DNA of 20,089 bases, from positions 1 to 20,089 of the IMG/VR virus record IMGVR_UViG_3300035698_003310; one strand, 5' to 3'. Positions 14,328-20,089 of the stretch are shown here, piece by piece. How positions within the stretch are numbered: the first letter of the stretch is position 1; each line of letters opens with the position of its first letter. The notes beneath the pieces were generated by a model. The model had not been told where the DNA came from and did no database searches. It worked only from the letters and a program-made list of their open reading frames with translations. The position numbers and the translations under genes are program-made. Origin of the DNA: a virus.

Positions 14328-15317
14328 ATGACAGAAATTATAGGAAGAAATTTAGAGGTTGGTGTATCCGTTGAGAATGTAAGGGGTACATCACCAGCTG
14401 CCGCTGAAAAGTGGGCAAAAAACATAACTGCCAATATCACGCCAAAGGCAGAACATGTTAGTGATGAAAGTAGCCATAATGATTTGGCAGCTTCAGATGG
14501 TAGGCGTGTAACTAAAAAATGGCAAGAGGGTGATATTGAAATGAATATGCATGCTGATGTGATTGGTTACTTCTTGTATAATATCTACGGAGCAATCGTT
14601 AGTTCGCTTGTGAGTGGATCTGTTTACAGTCATGTACTTACGCTAGCACAAAATATTATTCACCCGGCATTATCAATGTATCTTAAAGATGGTGATGTTG
14701 ATCAAAATGTCATAAATACTGTTATGGTGAATACACTTACACTTGATGTAAGTATGGATGGTTATATAAAAACAACTATCAATGTTGTTGGTAAAGGTTC
14801 AGCAGCTAATTCAGATACGCCTAGTTATGATACTGAGTATGATTTCATTGGTAGAGATGTGAATGTGAAGATTGCTGCTACTGAGGGTGCACTTCCTGCT
14901 GCAGAAGCTATTAAGGTTAAAGAAATGTCAATGACTTTTGATACTGGTATTATAAGAGATCATGTAGTTGGTCAATATGAACCTGATGATAATTATAATG
15001 CTATGTTAAAGATTACTGGATCTATGACATTGAACTTTGCTGATACAGTTTTGAGAGATTTATTTTTAGATGATACTGCAAAGTATATGGAGATAGCAAT
15101 TGAGGGTGCTGCAGATATAGGTGGTGCTAATAATCCATCATTAACTATCTTACTTAATAAAGTAATGATATTAGGTTGGGATAGGTCTGGTGCTAATGAT
15201 GAGCTTGTTATTGAAGATATTGAGTTCGAGGCATTTTACAATAAGACTGATGATCAACAAAGTGAATTGACTTTACAGAATTTAACTGCGGAGTACGATG
15301 ATGCTCCATCAGCTTAA
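14328..15317 (+). CDS. Major tail (tube) protein
   Basis: The 329-aa protein begins GRNLEVGVSVENVRGTSPAA, with WAKNITANITPKAE, a typical opening of phage tail tube proteins, and continues with repeated beta strands (VNTLTLDVSMDGYIKTTINV, then MLKITGSMTLNF). It builds the hollow tail shaft. Neighbours support this, with the tail terminator before it and the chaperones and tape measure after. A strong hairpin follows the gene, as after the capsid gene. I see no extra Ig-like decoration domain. Confidence 0.88.
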   Translation: MTEIIGRNLEVGVSVENVRGTSPAAAEKWAKNITANITPKAEHVSDESSHNDLAASDGRRVTKKWQEGDIEMNMHADVIGYFLYNIYGAIVSSLVSGSVYSHVLTLAQNIIHPALSMYLKDGDVDQNVINTVMVNTLTLDVSMDGYIKTTINVVGKGSAANSDTPSYDTEYDFIGRDVNVKIAATEGALPAAEAIKVKEMSMTFDTGIIRDHVVGQYEPDDNYNAMLKITGSMTLNFADTVLRDLFLDDTAKYMEIAIEGAADIGGANNPSLTILLNKVMILGWDRSGANDELVIEDIEFEAFYNKTDDQQSELTLQNLTAEYDDAPSA

Positions 15318-15325
15318 ACATATAA

Positions 15326-15349
15326 TCCCCCATCCTCTTGGGTGGGGGA
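15326..15349 (+). terminator. Strong GC-rich hairpin after tail tube gene, no T-run
   Basis: TCCCCCATCC (15326-15335) pairs with GGGTGGGGGA (15340-15349), ten pairs including one G-T, around a TCTT loop. It is by far the most GC-rich element locally. No T-run follows (attacta). It may cause partial termination, so that the abundant tube protein is made in excess over the tail genes beyond, or protect the 3' end of its mRNA. Confidence 0.55.
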
Positions 15350-15376
15350 ATTACTAAATAAAATAACCGTAAAAAA

Positions 15377-15652
15377 ATGGAACGTCCAACACAAGAGCTA
15401 CAACTAGCTCAAACAAAACAAAAGGTAATTGTAGTATCGTATTTGACCAGACGTGATATTCTGGCAATTACTGCTGCAGATGAAAAAGCAAGAGATCGTT
15501 TAACACACGATTTATTAATTATTTCAGTAGGAGCTGAAAAAGATAAAGCTAAGATCTATGAACTTGTTTTAGATTTGCCATTAGTAGATTATAAAGTAGT
15601 TGATAATTACTTAATGGGATTGTTACCAGACGACGCAGAAAAAAAAGGATAA
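15377..15652 (+). CDS. Tail assembly chaperone, G product
   Basis: The 91-aa protein lies between the tail tube and tape measure genes, the fixed position of lambda G-like chaperones. It reads MERPTQELQLAQTKQKVIVV and ends LVDYKVVDNYLMGLLPDD. The stop TAA is at 15650-15652, directly after an A8GG stretch. The chaperone binds the tape measure protein and brings tube subunits to it. Recognition is mainly by position and by the overlapping T frame described separately. Confidence 0.75.
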   Translation: MERPTQELQLAQTKQKVIVVSYLTRRDILAITAADEKARDRLTHDLLIISVGAEKDKAKIYELVLDLPLVDYKVVDNYLMGLLPDDAEKKG

Positions 15653-15840
15653 GCGATCTGTATTATAAAGCATTTCTCGGTAAGAAAATATTACTAACTG
15701 AGGAGATGCAGGTCGTTGAAATATGCAAGACAATGACGTGGACATATCAACAGTATTTAGAACAACCTCAGTGGTTTATTGATATAATCTTACTGAGAAC
15801 TGATAGCTTAGAAGCATCTAATAAGATTAAAAAAACTTAA
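15377..15840 (+). CDS. Tail assembly chaperone, GT product by -1 frameshift
   Basis: The -1 frame after the slippery run stays open from 15646 to TAA at 15838-15840 and has no suitable ATG at its start, the classical G/GT layout. A shift on A AAA AAA G joins the first 90 residues of G to 64 more, reading RISDLYYKAFLGKKILLTEE onward with MTWTYQQYLEQPQWFIDII, for a product of about 154 aa. The W-x-Y/x-P-x-W pattern resembles T domains. The T domain recruits tail tube subunits. The tape measure starts two bases after the T stop. Shift efficiency cannot be judged from sequence. Confidence 0.8.
15639..15647 (+). promoter_or_regulatory. Programmed -1 frameshift slippery site
   Basis: Eight A (15639-15646) followed by G give the heptamer A AAA AAA then G in the correct phase: zero-frame codons GAA AAA AAA GGA TAA. 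Both decoding Lys codons can re-pair one base back. The zero-frame stop lies one codon past the slip, so non-shifted ribosomes finish as G. I see no clear upstream SD-like stimulator or downstream hairpin. Confidence 0.75.
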
Positions 15841-15842
15841 AT

Positions 15843-17876
15843 ATGGCAGTCGCTAGTAGAGCACTACAATTAGTATTAACTTTTCAAGATAAAGCTAGTA
15901 AAGAATTATCTCGTTTTGGTGCTAAAGTGGTTGACAATGAAAAGAAGATAAAGAAGTTTGGTAAAGGCATGTCAGTGGTAAGCGCAGGCATGGGTTTTTT
16001 AATTAAACAGGCTGTTGATCAGGCTGATGCTTTTGAACAAAGTAATATAGCATTTACTACAATGCTTGGTAGTGCTGAACGTGCTAAAAGATTATTAGAG
16101 GATATTGCTCAGTTTGCGGCAGCTACTCCATTTCAATTAGACGAAGTTGAGAAAGGCGCTAAGGCTTTGCTAGCATTTGGTATAGCAGAGGAAAAGATAT
16201 TACCTACGTTGAAGTCGTTAGGTGATGTATCTGCTGGTCTAAATGTACCTATGGAACGATTAATATTAAACTTTGGACAGGTTGCAACACAAACTAAATT
16301 AACTGGTAGAGAGATGAGAGATTTCGCTATTGCCGGTGTGCCGTTGCTTGATGAACTTGCTAAAGGTTTAGGAGTAACCGTACAAGAGGTATCTAGTTTT
16401 GTCAGTGCGGGCAAGATAGGATTTGACTTAGTAGAACAGGCATTTATTAATATGACTAAAGAGGGTGGTAGATTTAATAACTTGATGGATAAGCAGAGTA
16501 AAACATTCTCAGGTATGGTCAGTAATTTCAAAGATCAAATAAGTATATTTTTAAGAAAGGCTGGTGCTCCGTTACTTGTTGTTGGTAAAGATATATTACA
16601 AAGTTTTATTAATATATTAGAAGTAGTTTCTAATTGGACAAAAAAAAACCATAAACTTGTAGCTACAATAGCAAAGACAGCGCTTGCTTTGAACGCTGTT
16701 ATGTTAGTATTAGGACCATTGCTAATAGCATTGCCCGGATTGGTTATAGGTATTAAGGCCGTTGCGGCCACTTTGACTTTCTTAGTCGCTAATCCTATTG
16801 GAGCTGCTATAACAGCTATCTCAGTATTAGTTATAGGTATTACGATGTTAATTCGTAAAATGAACTCAACTAAAAGTGCAAGTCAACAAATATCTTCATC
16901 TATAGATGATGTCGCTTCATCTGGTGATTTAAGTGCACTTGCTATGGATGATGCAACTGCTGCGATAGCTTCATTTGGCGATATTGGATTAGGAGTTATG
17001 GATAGTGTCGGAGATAAGGCTGGCGAAACTGCTGATAAACTTAAAGATATTGCAGAAACTATTAAGGATCTTAATAACGATATTTTAGATACAGAAGCAG
17101 AGCGTAATAGAAAGTTTATTAGTTTTAGAAAAGATGAGGCGAAAGCAGTATTTGATCAACAAAATAAGATTAAAGATCTAACAAAAAATTTAACTGAAAA
17201 AGAGAGTGAACTATTTAAGGAGCGTAATGTAAAAATAACGCAAGATAACTTAAAGACGCATAATGAAAAAATAGATCAATTCAGAACTGAAATAGATGAA
17301 TTAAAAACAACTATAGAAAAAGAAAAAAGCGCTTTAAGTGATAGAAGATTTTTAGAGGAGTCACATTTGATAGAGATAGGACAACTTAGAACTAGAGCGT
17401 CAAGGACTGATTTTGAGAATATTTTAGCTGATATTCAAGAAAAGAAATTATTATTTATTAAAGAGTCTCAGGATAAGCAATTACTTATAGAAAGAGAGTT
17501 GTTTCTTGAAAAGAAGAAACGTGATGAGCTTATTAAAAATCAGGTTGCAGTAACCGATAGTTTGGTGAAACAGCTAAATACTAGAGATGATGCTTTCAGT
17601 CTAAGTATTGATAATCAGATTGAAGATATGAATAGATTGACAGTAAAAGTTAATGAGTTGAATACAAGTTTAAGCGGTAGAAATATTAATGTGATAAGTG
17701 CCAATCAGCCGATAATGAGGACCATTGGCAATGACGTAATAAAATTACCAGCAGTCACAGTAAATGTTACTGGTAATTCAGTTAGAGATGATAGAGATAT
17801 TGATGTTGTTACTCAAAGAGTTAGTGATGGCATTATGAGTGTTTTAGGACTTAATACAAAAATAACAGTGAGGTAA
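15843..17876 (+). CDS. Tape measure protein
   Basis: This 677-aa protein sets tail length. It begins with a tape-measure N-terminal domain: DQADAFEQSNIAFTTMLGSA (59-78), TPFQLDEVEKGAKALLAFG (95-113), LTGREMRDFAIAGVPLL (153-169), and FSGMVSNFKDQI (222-233). A hydrophobic block at about 272-338 could span membranes, as expected for a protein ejected with DNA. Residues about 400-610 are charged helices, probably coiled coil, and the last ~50 are a small beta-like tail. At about 0.15 nm per residue the tail would be near 100 nm. No lysozyme or peptidase domain is seen. Confidence 0.92.
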   Translation: MAVASRALQLVLTFQDKASKELSRFGAKVVDNEKKIKKFGKGMSVVSAGMGFLIKQAVDQADAFEQSNIAFTTMLGSAERAKRLLEDIAQFAAATPFQLDEVEKGAKALLAFGIAEEKILPTLKSLGDVSAGLNVPMERLILNFGQVATQTKLTGREMRDFAIAGVPLLDELAKGLGVTVQEVSSFVSAGKIGFDLVEQAFINMTKEGGRFNNLMDKQSKTFSGMVSNFKDQISIFLRKAGAPLLVVGKDILQSFINILEVVSNWTKKNHKLVATIAKTALALNAVMLVLGPLLIALPGLVIGIKAVAATLTFLVANPIGAAITAISVLVIGITMLIRKMNSTKSASQQISSSIDDVASSGDLSALAMDDATAAIASFGDIGLGVMDSVGDKAGETADKLKDIAETIKDLNNDILDTEAERNRKFISFRKDEAKAVFDQQNKIKDLTKNLTEKESELFKERNVKITQDNLKTHNEKIDQFRTEIDELKTTIEKEKSALSDRRFLEESHLIEIGQLRTRASRTDFENILADIQEKKLLFIKESQDKQLLIERELFLEKKKRDELIKNQVAVTDSLVKQLNTRDDAFSLSIDNQIEDMNRLTVKVNELNTSLSGRNINVISANQPIMRTIGNDVIKLPAVTVNVTGNSVRDDRDIDVVTQRVSDGIMSVLGLNTKITVR

Positions 17877-17877
17877 T

Positions 17878-19374
17878 ATGGCTATATCAATAAAAATAAA
17901 TAATGTTGAGAAAAGTCAAGAGGTTGTTAGGGAGAGTTTAACGATCACGCAACAACTAACCAATCTCATTGATACGGCCAAATTTAGTATAAGATCATAC
18001 GGAAGTAAAACTACCGTACCTGCGTTTAATGATGATATAGAAATTAAAGATGTGGATGGTAATGATGTATTTGGCGGTAAGGTATTAAAAGTTATAGAAG
18101 TTGTAGAGAGTGGTGCTGGTGGTGTGAGATATAATATTGAGTGTGTAGATCATCAGTGGGAGATGGATAAAATATTAGTTGCTCGTACATATACAAATGA
18201 AACAGTAGAAGATATTATTGATGATGTGATAACTAGCTTTGCGCCCGGATTTACAACTGTTAATGTTACGTCAGGATTTACAATAGATAAGATAGTATTC
18301 AATCAAGTACCGGTTAGTGTAGTACTTAAGAGATTATCTATTATTCTAAATTATGATTGGTATGTGGACTTTGATAAAGATGTTCACTTTTTTCCTAAGA
18401 GTGCTGAGAGTTCACCTTATAATTTAACAGATGATAGTGGTAATTATATTTATAAGAGTTTGAAACTCATGTCAGATGGTAGTCAGTTGGTAAATCTTGT
18501 GAAAGTTCGAGGTGGTTTGGTTAATGGTAGTGTATTTACAGATAGTATTACAGTTAGTGGTAACGATAGTAAGACATTTAAGTTGGCGTATAAATTTAAC
18601 AATTTCACAGTTGAATTAAATGGTGCGCCTCAAACAGTTGGTATAGATAATATAGATGACTTTTCTAGCTCTGATGTTCTATATAATTATCAGGATGATA
18701 GTATAAGATTTGAGAATAATTTATCTGATGCTGATGTAATAAAGTATTCGGGTAATAAGAAAGTTCCAGTATTACAGGCCGCACAAGATGGTGATAGCGT
18801 TAATGAATTTGGTGTTATAGAAAAATTGATTAGAGATGAGACCATTGAGGATTTAGATGTTGCTAGGAAACGTGCAGCGGCAGAATTATTAATATATGCA
18901 GAGGAAGTAGTAGACGCAGAATTTCGTACACTTGATATAGGTTTAAGAGCAGGTCAGACAATAAATATTGACAGTACATTGCATAATATAAATAAAGACT
19001 TGATAATCAAAACACTTACAATGGTTATGCATGATCAAGAGAACTTTAAGTATACAGTCTCATTGGTTAGCACTAAGCGATTTGATTTAATATCTTTATT
19101 GCAAAAGATTATCGAACCTAAGGCACAGCAATCAGATGAGGCAGAGGCAGCAGAATCAATATTCTTAGATGTTCAGGAAGTTAATATTGCAGAGGTCATA
19201 ACTAATGTTGCGCCTAAGACAGATGATCAAGCCGTAACAATAACACCAGATGAACAGAACGATCCTTTAGGAGTTGGTGTAGAACCTATATGGGTGTTAG
19301 GAAATTATACGCCATCTAGTCTTTCAGATCCAAAAAGGGCAGGTATGTTAGGAAGATCAATGAAAGTTTATTAA
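17878..19374 (+). CDS. Baseplate hub-like tail protein
   Basis: The 498-aa protein directly follows the tape measure. The N-terminal region (MAISIKINNVEKSQEVVRES, then NDDIEIKDVDGNDVFGGKV and ECVDHQWEMDKILVARTYTN) resembles the hub fold of gpD/gp27 and tail-tip proteins, with the 'V-x-D-x-x-W/x' arm and 'YDWYVDFDKDVHFFP' that these share. The rest is beta-rich, ending in a linker-like acidic tail (about 405-470). A distinct Dit gene is not seen. The fold is inferred from pattern and gene order, not from a catalytic motif. GAGG overlapping the previous stop may be coincidental. Confidence 0.75.
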   Translation: MAISIKINNVEKSQEVVRESLTITQQLTNLIDTAKFSIRSYGSKTTVPAFNDDIEIKDVDGNDVFGGKVLKVIEVVESGAGGVRYNIECVDHQWEMDKILVARTYTNETVEDIIDDVITSFAPGFTTVNVTSGFTIDKIVFNQVPVSVVLKRLSIILNYDWYVDFDKDVHFFPKSAESSPYNLTDDSGNYIYKSLKLMSDGSQLVNLVKVRGGLVNGSVFTDSITVSGNDSKTFKLAYKFNNFTVELNGAPQTVGIDNIDDFSSSDVLYNYQDDSIRFENNLSDADVIKYSGNKKVPVLQAAQDGDSVNEFGVIEKLIRDETIEDLDVARKRAAAELLIYAEEVVDAEFRTLDIGLRAGQTINIDSTLHNINKDLIIKTLTMVMHDQENFKYTVSLVSTKRFDLISLLQKIIEPKAQQSDEAEAAESIFLDVQEVNIAEVITNVAPKTDDQAVTITPDEQNDPLGVGVEPIWVLGNYTPSSLSDPKRAGMLGRSMKVY

Positions 19375-19385
19375 TAATAATTTAT

Positions 19386-19955
19386 ATGATAGAAAAACAA
19401 GAGGTAAAAATAAGACAAAATATATTCGCTTTTAATTTAGCGGAAGATATTACTAAAGATAGTCCGTCACTTAAGATGGTGCGTATTTTGGCTCGTAAAT
19501 ATACTAATAAAGTTGATATGATAAAAGATGCGCTATATAAGAATTTGGTGCAAACTGGTGTCATTTTGGACGTTAGAGCGGAACATAACCTCATACCTAC
19601 AACTGGTAGGAACGTTTTAGTGCGATTATTGACAGGTGATGCTACTTATAGTGGCGAGGTGAATTATGGAGCATTAGGAGATGCGGCTGCTCCGGCATTT
19701 ACAAACTCAGATACACAACTTACAAATGAAGTGTATAGAGATTTAATTGATAGTTCTAGTTTTGTAGATAACATTGCTTACATCGATTGGTTTATAGAGT
19801 TTGGTGATGTGGCCGATGCTACATATCCTGAGTTTGGATTTTTTATAGATGGTGGTGCTGGTGCTAATACTGGACAGGCATGGTCATTACTTAAAACAGG
19901 TGGTTGGGTAAAAAGTGGTAGCCTGTTTGTGTCAGGGCAGTATACGATAACATAA
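19386..19955 (+). CDS. Distal tail / virion surface protein, 189 aa
   Basis: After a charged N-terminal half comes a segment seen in many phage tail proteins: NLIPTTGRNVLVRLLTGDAT, NYGALGDAAAPAF and DTQLTNEVYR, followed by beta strands to a glycine/aromatic-rich end (WSLLKTGGWVKSGSLFV). Proteins with this pattern are tail-tip or fibre-associated virion proteins. Placement after the hub fits. The receptor cannot be told. Confidence 0.65.
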   Translation: MIEKQEVKIRQNIFAFNLAEDITKDSPSLKMVRILARKYTNKVDMIKDALYKNLVQTGVILDVRAEHNLIPTTGRNVLVRLLTGDATYSGEVNYGALGDAAAPAFTNSDTQLTNEVYRDLIDSSSFVDNIAYIDWFIEFGDVADATYPEFGFFIDGGAGANTGQAWSLLKTGGWVKSGSLFVSGQYTIT

Positions 19956-19961
19956 CCCCTA

Positions 19962-19990
19962 TCGACAGCCTATTCTTTTAGATATACAAT
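19962..19990 (+). promoter_or_regulatory. Candidate sigma70-like promoter before last gene
   Basis: TCGACA (19962-19967), a 17-base spacer and TACAAT (19985-19990) match the -35 and -10 consensus at 5 of 6 bases each. It lies in the 61-base gap before the last ORF, and the start point would fall in the hairpin region. AT-rich DNA produces such matches by chance, so support is modest. Confidence 0.35.
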
Positions 19991-20016
19991 ATAGATATAA
20001 TTATTAAAATATCTAT
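19991..20016 (+). other. Inverted repeat ATAGATAT...ATATCTAT before last ORF
   Basis: ATAGATAT (19991-19998) and ATATCTAT (20009-20016) are perfect complements around a 10-base AT spacer, ending next to the ATG at 20017. TAGATATA also repeats directly at 19980-19987 and 19992-19999. This could be an operator or a hairpin hiding the start. An AT-rich chance origin is possible. Confidence 0.3.
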
Positions 20017-20089
20017 ATGATAAAACAATGTGAATGGTGTAAAAAAGAGTTTAGCATTAGACCAGCTATAATAAAAAGAGGTCAGGGCA
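20017..20089 (+). CDS. Zinc-ribbon protein, probable HNH endonuclease, N-terminal fragment
   Basis: The ORF starts at ATG 20017 and runs off the window. The 24 visible residues read MIKQCEWCKKEFS then IRPAIIKRGQG. A C-x2-C pair followed by 'K-E-F' and a basic G-Q-G is the opening of the treble-clef zinc module at the N-terminus of many phage HNH endonucleases. The HNH motif lies outside the window. A free-standing homing endonuclease after the tail genes is common in phages. It is called from the first residues only. Confidence 0.5.
   Translation, partial: MIKQCEWCKKEFSIRPAIIKRGQG

Noticed and set aside
1-20089. CRISPR array, integrase or attachment site, lysogeny repressor, transposon ends
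   Set aside because: I found no spaced repeats of the right form, no integrase or repressor motif and no terminal inverted repeats with a transposase.

Overview
The window is a stretch of a tailed double-stranded DNA phage or prophage, a siphovirus by its tail genes. Every gene is on the + strand and gaps are mostly a few bases. The DNA is clearly AT-rich. TGA is used as a stop, so the standard bacterial code applies. Almost no gene has a Shine-Dalgarno sequence; starts sit in contexts such as TAATATG, AAATATG or CTATATG. The one long intergenic gap nevertheless holds two sigma70-type promoters close to consensus. SD-less starts suggest a host such as Bacteroidota or Patescibacteria (CPR). 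TTGAC/TATAAT promoters fit Bacteroidota poorly. The host therefore stays open.

Layout: (1) 1-2900, accessory genes: the end of a VRR-NUC nuclease, a tandem-domain glycosyltransferase, an unknown protein, a small membrane protein, a YopX-like protein and a 48-aa ORF. (2) 2872-4692, a hypothetical protein, a ParB-like protein and a complete C5-cytosine DNA methyltransferase. (3) 4750-7406, packaging: small and large terminase subunits, two small proteins, an HNH nuclease and a 55-aa ORF. (4) 7407-7668, a 262-base gene-free region with two promoters sharing a 13/14-base element, a long hairpin, and a short RNA unit ending in an intrinsic terminator. (5) 7669-12275, head: portal fused to a MuF domain, a protease with a scaffold-like extension, and an HK97-type capsid protein. 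(6) 12360-15317, connector genes, tail terminator and tail tube. (7) 15377-19955, tail: the G/GT chaperones with a -1 frameshift, tape measure, hub-like protein and a distal tail protein. (8) 19956-20089, a candidate promoter and the start of a zinc-ribbon protein, probably an HNH endonuclease.

The terminase loads DNA through the portal into a capsid built from the major capsid protein and matured by the protease. The connector proteins join the head to a tail whose length is set by the tape measure, with the G/GT chaperones assisting assembly. The methyltransferase and glycosyltransferase may protect phage DNA or decorate DNA, host surface or virion. The least explained part is the structured noncoding region at 7407-7668, an unidentified small-RNA or packaging-site candidate in the packaging/head module.
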